Of a stretch of DNA of 37,213 nucleotides, positions 31,904-37,213 are shown piece after piece. Made by a program: the position numbers and the translations under genes. The stretch's first letter is position 1. Every line of letters begins with the position of its first letter. Below the pieces are notes generated by a model that saw nothing but the letters and a program-made list of their open reading frames with translations, did not search any database and was not told the DNA's origin. Source of the DNA: a virus; the IMG/VR virus record IMGVR_UViG_3300037963_000269, positions 1 to 37,213 of that record; one strand, written 5' to 3'.

Positions 31904-32587
31904 TTAATTATCCTTTATTCCGTAAACTCTAATGTTAATTTCATCTATTGTGCCACCAGAAGTATAAAAACTAAACCCAGTTTTTGCAGCAGTTGTATAT
32001 CCATAAAGAATACCACCTGCACCACCACTTACTACTGCGGAAGAATTTTGATAGAAATATGTGTAAGTTGATCTTGCAAAAAAACTTGTAGAATGTGGCG
32101 TATAAAAATACATTGTGCCTGTAAAAGCAGATAACCTATTATCGTTTGCATTTGAACCATGTGTAATTTGAACTTTATCTCCATTGTTACCATAGTTACT
32201 TGTTGAAGTTGCTTCATTTGATCTAGCAGTTATACCAGCATATTTATAAGAAGCATCTTCTGATAATGATGTGCTACCAGAGGTTCCTACTCTGTAATTA
32301 AAAAATACATCATTTTCAACTGACGTACTTAAACCAATAAAAGCTACATAGTTTTGATATGTTGAACTAAAAACATTATCCATTGTTGCATAAGTGCCAC
32401 CACTTGTAGAAATATTTTTATCAATGAAAACTAATTCGCCAGCATTATCTGCTGCACTGGCTAAAGTCGTTGCGCCAGTAAATTTTAAAAACTGATCTGT
32501 AGTTCCTGATGTTAAACCTGTGCCCCCTTGTGTTACGGGGATTGTTCCTGTTATTCCTTTTGTTACGTCTATCGTTGCAAATGCCAT
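31904..32587 (-). CDS. Fibre-like protein with TYQNY-type C-terminal domain, 227 residues
   Basis: The N-terminal TGTIPVTQGGTGLTSGTTDQ is a common phage fibre motif. The C-terminal domain opens NVFSSTYQNYVAFIGLS and closes INIRVYGIKDN, as in the protein at 29367-30053. Likely tail fibre or tip protein. A GTGCCCCC motif (32520-32527) lies in its TQGGTG codons. Confidence 0.6.
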   Translation of the reverse strand: MAFATIDVTKGITGTIPVTQGGTGLTSGTTDQFLKFTGATTLASAADNAGELVFIDKNISTSGGTYATMDNVFSSTYQNYVAFIGLSTSVENDVFFNYRVGTSGSTSLSEDASYKYAGITARSNEATSTSNYGNNGDKVQITHGSNANDNRLSAFTGTMYFYTPHSTSFFARSTYTYFYQNSSAVVSGGAGGILYGYTTAAKTGFSFYTSGGTIDEINIRVYGIKDN

Positions 32588-32588
32588 G

Positions 32589-33167
32589 TTATACTCCTAA
32601 TATCCTATATGCTCCAAACCAGCAACGTCCGTATGAAGCATTACCTAAAAACGAATACGTAGCTGTACCACCATCATACTCTCCATATAATTCTACATAA
32701 TCTGAAGAGCCATTCATATCTACAATAGTTGATACATCCGCTTGATTTACTCCAAAACTATTTCCATTTGAAAAACCACTTATAGCATAATTACTTCCAT
32801 TTTTATAAATTCTTGCAAATGGTGTTGAGCCATTTGTTTGATTGTTGTTAAGACCTACTTTACCAAAAACAAAATATTTACCTGCAGTAGTTGGTGTAAA
32901 ACGGTAGTTGGTTGAATTATCATAACAACCATCACTATCGTATAATTCACTATCGATTTGAACTTTGGTGGTAGCACCTTTTGTAATTGTTTGTGATGAA
33001 CTTAATGTTGCATAAAAAGAAGGACCCATATCTGCTGCAGTAATGGTAGATCCTGCAACTGTGAGCGTTGCGCCTGAAGGAATACTGATGGTATCCCCTG
33101 ACTGGCCAATTGTAATGGTACCTGTCCCGGTTCTCTTGAGTATTTCGTCTACTTTCAGTGTGCTCAT
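32589..33167 (-). CDS. Fibre-like protein with C1q-type domain, 192 residues
   Basis: The cap is KVDEILKRTG then ITIGQSGDTISIPSGATL; the C1q-type part has DSDGCYDNSTNYRFTPTTAG and ends RCWFGAYRILGV. The DSDGCYD...TNYRFTPTTAG stretch is nearly identical to that of the protein at 34108, showing recent duplication or exchange. Overlaps the upstream gene by 4 bases. Confidence 0.65.
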   Translation of the reverse strand: MSTLKVDEILKRTGTGTITIGQSGDTISIPSGATLTVAGSTITAADMGPSFYATLSSSQTITKGATTKVQIDSELYDSDGCYDNSTNYRFTPTTAGKYFVFGKVGLNNNQTNGSTPFARIYKNGSNYAISGFSNGNSFGVNQADVSTIVDMNGSSDYVELYGEYDGGTATYSFLGNASYGRCWFGAYRILGV

Positions 33168-33733
33168 GCTAATTTAAATCCTGTAAAAAATGTGTCAAAA
33201 TCAGAGCCACCAGTTATTGACCCTGTTCCACCACCATTATCTTGATAGTAAGCATAAACTTCTATGTAATCTGAAGCTGCTAAATCTAAAACACAATTAA
33301 CACCTTTACCTTCTGAACTATTAGCACCGTTTGCTATAAAGTGAATAGCCTCTTTTACATTACTTCCATTTTTAGTAAATCTCATTCCAGTTCCTAAAAG
33401 TGTAGCACCTCCGCCATTAGAATTTATTTTAGCAAAAGTAGTAAAGAAATATTTTCCTGCTTTTCCTGCAGGAACAGTAAATTTATCATTTACATTATCG
33501 TAAGCACTATCTGTATCAAATAGTTCTGTATCGAATTGTACTTTTGTCCAACCACCACTTGTTAAACCAGTTTGGTTTGCTGATGCTCTAGCATCAAAAG
33601 CTGGTGTGTTTGCAGGAAAATTGGTAAGCGTAGCTCCTGACTTCAGGGCAATAGTCGACGTGTTCGAGCTACCAATAGTCATGGTAGCTGTCCCAGATCT
33701 AGTATCTATAGTATCTACTTGTATCTTACTCAA
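33164..33733 (-). CDS. Fibre-like protein with C1q-type domain, 189 residues
   Basis: The cap is IQVDTIDTRSGTATMTIGSS; the C1q-type part has FDTDSAYDNVNDKFTVPAGKAG and ends FDTFFTGFKLA. It is more divergent from its neighbours in the strands near the C-terminus (YQDNGGGTGSITGG). Likely receptor-binding or decoration protein of the tail. Confidence 0.6.
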   Translation of the reverse strand: MSKIQVDTIDTRSGTATMTIGSSNTSTIALKSGATLTNFPANTPAFDARASANQTGLTSGGWTKVQFDTELFDTDSAYDNVNDKFTVPAGKAGKYFFTTFAKINSNGGGATLLGTGMRFTKNGSNVKEAIHFIANGANSSEGKGVNCVLDLAASDYIEVYAYYQDNGGGTGSITGGSDFDTFFTGFKLA

Positions 33734-33747
33734 TTTATATTACTCCT

Positions 33748-34083
33748 TTAAGACTTAGGGTTAGCATCTTTGATCCCTTGAATACGTGTTTTCCACGCGT
33801 CGATATCTTTAAATATCTCATCAAGCTGATCGCCGATATCACCATAAGCCGCTTTTCTTGTAGCTCTTACAAGATTGTTTGACTCTTCAGTATCACCAGC
33901 CGTATCATGTGCCGCTAAGTCGGAGTCAGATGGCTGTGCCAATCCTTCTACGCTCCAGCTTGCTATATACGGGCCTTTACCATCAGAGTCATCCTGTAAA
34001 GCTACATTACCTCCTGGACCGAAATCAGCAGTTTTGCTGTTCGCTTCACAGTAAAGCTTAACTTTAGTTGATAGACTTGCCAT
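33748..34083 (-). CDS. Small tail protein with YGDIGDQLDEIF motif, 111 residues
   Basis: The C-terminal segment RATRKAAYGDIGDQLDEIFK resembles the YPxIGDQLDxLxK motif found in phage tail proteins and XkdW-type products next to fibres. The N-terminal part is polar (KVKLYCEANSKTADFG). It separates two C1q-type genes. Likely an assembly helper or minor fibre part. Confidence 0.5.
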   Translation of the reverse strand: MASLSTKVKLYCEANSKTADFGPGGNVALQDDSDGKGPYIASWSVEGLAQPSDSDLAAHDTAGDTEESNNLVRATRKAAYGDIGDQLDEIFKDIDAWKTRIQGIKDANPKS

Positions 34084-34107
34084 ATAGACCTCCTTTTAAA
34101 ATTGTTA

Positions 34108-34668
34108 TCATGTTGTTACTAAATAACCTCCAAAATATGTGTTTTGCTCTCCGTTAGGTACATTTGCTGAACTACCTTTTGTTTGTTGTAAATACACTTC
34201 AACATAGTCGCTTGACCCATTTAAATGAACAATCGTAAATCCTTTTGACATATCATCAACATCTGATCCTGTATAATGTATTTCCAAAGCTAAATCAATT
34301 GAACCATTTTTTCTTATTCGTGAATAAATGTAATCTGTTTGATTGGCATTTTTTAGTTGATAATAAATATAATAATAACCAGCAGTTGTTGGAGTAAATC
34401 TATAATTTGTATCTTTGTCATAACAACCATCTGAATCAAATAATTCTGTTTGAAAACTAATTTTAGTTACTGTGTTGTTAGGAACAGATTGAGAGCTTCC
34501 ACTTTTATAAGCATGAAAAGCAGGTTTATTAGCTTGTCCAAACCCTGTCTGAGTCCCGTTGTTTGTAATCGTACATCCAGAAGGAATGGTTATTGTATCA
34601 CCTGAACTACCAAGCTCTAATGATGTTCCTGATTGCGGATCTAATTTATCTACGAATAAAGTTCCCAT
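34108..34668 (-). CDS. Fibre-like protein with C1q-type domain, 186 residues
   Basis: The cap is FVDKLDPQSGTSLELGSSGD then TITIPSGCTITNNGTQTGFG; the jelly-roll part has FDSDGCYDKDTNYRFTPTTAG and ends TYFGGYLVTT. It starts at a TAATG junction. Close relative of the protein at 32589 in the central strands, diverging in the surface loops, as expected for receptor-binding variants. Confidence 0.65.
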   Translation of the reverse strand: MGTLFVDKLDPQSGTSLELGSSGDTITIPSGCTITNNGTQTGFGQANKPAFHAYKSGSSQSVPNNTVTKISFQTELFDSDGCYDKDTNYRFTPTTAGYYYIYYQLKNANQTDYIYSRIRKNGSIDLALEIHYTGSDVDDMSKGFTIVHLNGSSDYVEVYLQQTKGSSANVPNGEQNTYFGGYLVTT

Positions 34669-35111
34669 TATATAACCGTTAATGTTCCTGCTACTGTCAC
34701 AGTGCCTGTATAGTTAACAGGGCCTGCAACAAAAGCATTTTGTGTTGCTGTAATTGTTACGTCAGATGTAATCGTTGCTAAGTTTAAATACATGCCATTA
34801 AAACTAGGATTGATTGCTGTGTGGTCTACACTACCTGTAGCAGGTGTTTGATAACCTACAGCTGCTCCAATGAATACAACGTAAGCTGCATCTGTTCCAG
34901 ATAATGTACTTGAACCAGTTCCTAAAGTTGTACCACTTGCAGTGTAATCTACATCTGGTTTTTGTACAACGTTATTAACTACAAATCTTATTGAAGATGA
35001 ATCAGAAACTGCTTGGTTTAAAGAAAAGCTAGTTGCAGAACCATCACCAGTAATGGTCTGAGTTGCCATTGATTTAAATTCACTTGAACTACTTGGTCCT
35101 AAATATCCCAA
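34668..35111 (-). CDS. MGYxGP-type fibre-connector-like protein, copy A, 147 residues
   Basis: Starts MGYLGPSSSSEFKSMATQTI and contains GDGSATSFSLNQAVSDSSSI, then FVVNNVVQKPDVDY, a segment common in phage fibre proteins. It ends with TATQNAFVAGPVNYTG, paralogous to the protein at 31212-31685. It heads the first fibre module. Confidence 0.55.
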   Translation of the reverse strand: MGYLGPSSSSEFKSMATQTITGDGSATSFSLNQAVSDSSSIRFVVNNVVQKPDVDYTASGTTLGTGSSTLSGTDAAYVVFIGAAVGYQTPATGSVDHTAINPSFNGMYLNLATITSDVTITATQNAFVAGPVNYTGTVTVAGTLTVI

Positions 35112-35121
35112 TTTATTCTCC

Positions 35122-35478
35122 TTATGTGCTTATGCTATCGATATACGATACCCAAACATTTAAACTATTTGCTGTGTCAGACTTTGCCTTCAAAACGTCA
35201 CCACTTTGAAGTACAACTTTTGCACCGCCATCAATCAATTCAATACTAGAACCTTGCGGAATGCTTACATTTTTTACAATGTAAGAATCTGCCGATCCAC
35301 CACTAGCTGAACTAGTAATATAGACATCTGCTTGAATTGTTTGTGTTACTATGTTTGCTAAGCGTATACCTATTACAGCGTCATCTGAGTTTGCAGTTAT
35401 TATAGTACGTGGAGTTGTACCAATAGCTACATCACCTGAACCATCTGCTGCGACAGCTCTTTCAAAATCTTGTGCCAT
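35122..35478 (-). CDS. Small virion protein, 118 residues
   Basis: Beta-rich, with GDVAIGTTPRTIITANSDDA at the start and IPQGSSIELIDGGAKVVLQS then LKAKSDTANSLNVWVSY at the end. This type of short protein recurs in tail or decoration gene sets of marine phages and is similar in layout to the product of 25780-26148. Exact role unknown. Confidence 0.5.
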   Translation of the reverse strand: MAQDFERAVAADGSGDVAIGTTPRTIITANSDDAVIGIRLANIVTQTIQADVYITSSASGGSADSYIVKNVSIPQGSSIELIDGGAKVVLQSGDVLKAKSDTANSLNVWVSYIDSIST

Positions 35479-35491
35479 AATCTATATCCTC

Positions 35492-35980
35492 CTATAAAGC
35501 AACGGACATTGCGATTACGAATCCTGCGCCAACAGGAGACTGACCGTTAATTGTGTTTACTTGCAAGTCATTAATTGCATTGTAAATAGCATTAGAACCA
35601 TTTACATATATGATCGCATCTTGACCTGCATTTACTGTATAAGTTGTACCTGAACCTGTAGTACAAATTATATTATTACTATCTCCAGTATTATTTAAAA
35701 CATAATACCACATTTTTTTATTTGGGAATGTAACTGTTGCTGTGCCCCCTGGACTTCCTGTAAAATCTAATATTTTACAACGACCATTCTCTTGTGTATA
35801 AGAGGTTGGATCATTTGTAAAATCTAAAGTTTTACTAGCACCTGATAAAGTTACACCTACAACTTGATTGACCATATCATCGATACGTTGTAAGTTGTAG
35901 TTAGTTTGATCTCCCCAGGTGTTATCGTTTTCACCTGTAGCCATCAACCTCAACTCGGCGTTAGACCATGTTGATGCCAT
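35492..35980 (-). CDS. Virion-associated fibre-like protein, 162 residues
   Basis: N-terminal ELRLMATGENDNTWGDQTN (about 9-27) is a motif found at the start of many phage tail fibre or neck proteins (L..l..G...gtWG...N.nl). It continues with beta strands (GTATVTFPNKKMWYYVLNNT) and a C-terminal VNTINGQSPVGAGF. Likely part of a fibre or tail needle complex. Confidence 0.55.
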   Translation of the reverse strand: MASTWSNAELRLMATGENDNTWGDQTNYNLQRIDDMVNQVVGVTLSGASKTLDFTNDPTSYTQENGRCKILDFTGSPGGTATVTFPNKKMWYYVLNNTGDSNNIICTTGSGTTYTVNAGQDAIIYVNGSNAIYNAINDLQVNTINGQSPVGAGFVIAMSVAL

Positions 35981-35991
35981 GTATTACTCCT

Positions 35992-36450
35992 TTATGCTAT
36001 TCTTATTATAGCGTTGCTTGAATCTGCTGTCGGCCATTGTATTTCAAATGTACCTCCAGAAACTGAATAATCTGCTCCAAAATTTATCATAGCTACAGCA
36101 GAGTTACCATCACTTGAATTGTAAATTATACAACCACGTGTAGTAAATGTTGCTGAAGTCCATTGTGCGTTAGCACTAAAATCTGTAAATGCTGTTGTTC
36201 CAGATGAAGTTGGATTAACATTTGTTAATGTATATCCACCAGCTGTGTAACCGCTACCTGTAGGTAGTTCATCAGAGTTACCTGTTACATCTGAGTAGTT
36301 AGTTGTTGCTGCACCGTAAGTACCTGTGATACTTGCGTTAGCTTTTAGAAGAGCGACTTTGAAGGTATCTGCTCCATTATTGAAATCATGATCGCCTTCA
36401 AGAAGTTCGACTTTGAAGCTTGTGCATAATGCTGAAGTTATTCCTGCCAT
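35992..36450 (-). CDS. Conserved phage virion protein, 152 residues
   Basis: Pattern SALCTSFKVELLEGDHDF, TFKVALLKANASITG, SGYTAGGYTLTNV, TTRGCIIYN and GGTFEIQWPTADSSNAIIRI. I recall this as a highly conserved small protein of marine and other phages next to head-tail genes, probably a decoration or tail-associated protein, without a proven role. Joined to the adaptor-like gene by a TAATG overlap. Confidence 0.6.
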   Translation of the reverse strand: MAGITSALCTSFKVELLEGDHDFNNGADTFKVALLKANASITGTYGAATTNYSDVTGNSDELPTGSGYTAGGYTLTNVNPTSSGTTAFTDFSANAQWTSATFTTRGCIIYNSSDGNSAVAMINFGADYSVSGGTFEIQWPTADSSNAIIRIA

Positions 36451-37154
36451 TATCTATCTCCTTCTAGTTTGCCTAGTGTTCTGAGTTCACCTTTGTATAG
36501 TTCTGTGTTTCTCATTCTTACTTGTTCTTCTACCCCAAGAGTTTGAACTGCACGTTCATACAATTGTTGGTAGTTGGTTAGTTGTTGTGGATCCTTCATA
36601 AATGTAGCTGCTTCAATGAGGCAGGCATATAACAAAGTGTCCTGACAATTATCACCAAGATACGTGTTTGCGTTACTTGCTGATAAACCTGGTACCCTAT
36701 AAGTATACCCTATTTCGCACGTAGTGTCAAGACTTGGCGTGGGTGCAAATAGAATATTTGTATTCCTATTACTAGATGTGTACGCTGTTCCCGGACGCTG
36801 ATAAGAATAGTACTGTACAGTGCCTTTACCTGCGGCTACACTAGGGTTTTTAGTAAATTCTCTAATAAATGTTTCATCTTTTAGATAAAGCATATCACCA
36901 TTTTGTATTCTTAAAAATCGCAATACGACTAAATCTTCAGGCATAGCCACTGTTGCAGTGTTTGCCGATAAATTAATTGTGGTTGTTTTTCTGAATGCAG
37001 TAAGGTCTACTTCCTTCATAATACGAAGTTCAGCATTAGCAATGCATACGTCTATAGGAGCAATGCCTGATCCTGTAGCTGCAGTAAATTCTGTGCTGTC
37101 ATTCTCAGTCCAGTCCTGTATAGCTTGTTTAAGTTGTACGTATGTTAATCCCAT
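36450..37154 (-). CDS. Head-tail adaptor-like protein
   Basis: A 234-residue protein with YVQLKQAIQDWTENDSTEF (4-22), CIANAELRIMKEVDLTAFRK, TATVAMPEDLVVLRFLRI, a PTPSLDTTCEIGYTYR strand pair and LLYACLIEAATFMKDPQQL (about 180-200). This layout (helical N-terminus with INxAExRIxRDxD, beta part, then TFLxDPxxLxxYxxxYxxAL) matches podovirus gatekeeper/adaptor proteins that join portal and nozzle. The nozzle-like gene at 26336 is its expected partner. TAATG junctions on both sides. Confidence 0.65.
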   Translation of the reverse strand: MGLTYVQLKQAIQDWTENDSTEFTAATGSGIAPIDVCIANAELRIMKEVDLTAFRKTTTINLSANTATVAMPEDLVVLRFLRIQNGDMLYLKDETFIREFTKNPSVAAGKGTVQYYSYQRPGTAYTSSNRNTNILFAPTPSLDTTCEIGYTYRVPGLSASNANTYLGDNCQDTLLYACLIEAATFMKDPQQLTNYQQLYERAVQTLGVEEQVRMRNTELYKGELRTLGKLEGDR

Positions 37155-37213
37155 TATTTACCCCATTCATCTGTACCCCACAGATATGTACCATATCCTG
37201 GAGTTACTGCTGC
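37154..37213 (-). CDS. Structural protein, C-terminal end only
   Basis: The reverse strand is open from the window edge to TAA at 37156-37154, giving 19 residues (PGYGTYLWGTDEWGK at the end). Its stop shares a base with the adaptor-like ATG (TAATG). The GxGTxLWGxxEWG ending is a repeat-like tail seen in some phage virion proteins. Too little remains for a name. Confidence 0.5.
   Translation of the reverse strand, partial: AAVTPGYGTYLWGTDEWGK

Larger units (their letters stand above)
1810..35749. repeat. Dispersed GGGGGCA motif family, 21 copies
   Basis: By eye I count GGGGGCA at 1810, 4465, 7131, 9916, 10528, 18313 and 25769 on the + strand, and its complement TGCCCCC within 3573-3580, 7652-7659, 12516-12523, 14985-14992, 16013-16020, 18162-18169, 21390-21397, 22808-22815, 23403-23410, 25436-25443, 28223-28230, 31576-31583, 32520-32527 and 35742-35749. 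Every GGGGGC in the window is followed by A; only five other G5 or longer runs were seen. Ten copies read AAGGGGGCAC. Copies fall in several reading frames, in sense and antisense, and in gaps between genes, so protein coding does not explain them. Sixteen of 21 read GGGGGCA along the transcribed direction. Confidence 0.8.

Noticed and set aside
1810-35749. CRISPR or tandem repeat explanation for the GGGGGCA copies
   Set aside because: Copies are short, dispersed at irregular distances, lie on both strands and mostly inside genes, so they are neither an array nor a tandem repeat.
1-37213. tRNA genes, integrase or attachment sites
   Set aside because: No cloverleaf with a T-loop consensus, no tyrosine or serine recombinase motif, and no long direct repeat was seen by eye on either strand.

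Overview
The window looks like part of a tailed bacteriophage genome (Caudoviricetes), most likely a short-tailed phage of a marine, AT-rich bacterium. This rests on gene content and recalled resemblance to uncultured marine phage contigs; no search was run. Phage hallmarks are a Sak4-type recombinase, a family A DNA polymerase, a class Ia ribonucleotide reductase with glutaredoxin, very large internal virion proteins, adaptor and nozzle-like proteins and a long set of fibre-like genes. Terminase, portal, capsid, RNA polymerase, integrase, tRNA and CRISPR were not seen. The window ends inside structural genes on the right and inside a nuclease gene on the left, so it is incomplete.

Left arm (1-14400, + strand): the end of a PD-(D/E)XK nuclease, two tiny coupled membrane proteins, then a consensus promoter (396-424) leading Sak4, a DUF669-like partner, a UDG/3'-5' exonuclease protein, two small genes, the polymerase, a DUF3987-type ATPase and a nuclease. 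Next come nrdA, a cytosine-C5 methyltransferase with a second gene nested in another frame, a 28-residue peptide and nrdB. A second consensus promoter (10472-10500) with a structured leader precedes small genes, glutaredoxin and a Fis-HTH/metallophosphoesterase. A third promoter (12510-12538) leads small genes including a Cys-rich microprotein, a transglycosylase-like protein and membrane proteins.

Right arm (14401-37213, - strand, read from right to left): end of a structural gene, adaptor-like protein, four small virion proteins, a fibre/assembly array of about 14 genes that looks like a duplicated module (28238-35111), a nozzle-like protein, two small tail proteins, three internal virion proteins, and a 2523-residue polyvalent protein with zincin and ADP-ribosyltransferase-like segments. 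The two arms converge with no gap at 14400/14401.

How they work together: the left arm supplies dNTPs (NrdAB, glutaredoxin), replicates and recombines DNA (polymerase, ATPase, Sak4 pair, nucleases) and modifies it (methyltransferase). The right arm builds the tail, the receptor-binding fibres and the proteins thought to be ejected with DNA.

Most notable: (1) a heptamer GGGGGCA occurring 21 times by eye count, with four intergenic copies all sharing the 12-mer AAGGGGGCACAT; (2) a gene nested inside the methyltransferase with its own Shine-Dalgarno; (3) a DNA polymerase split inside its exonuclease domain; (4) the duplicated fibre module; (5) the giant ejection-type protein with enzymatic segments; (6) a possible small RNA at about 10507-10580.
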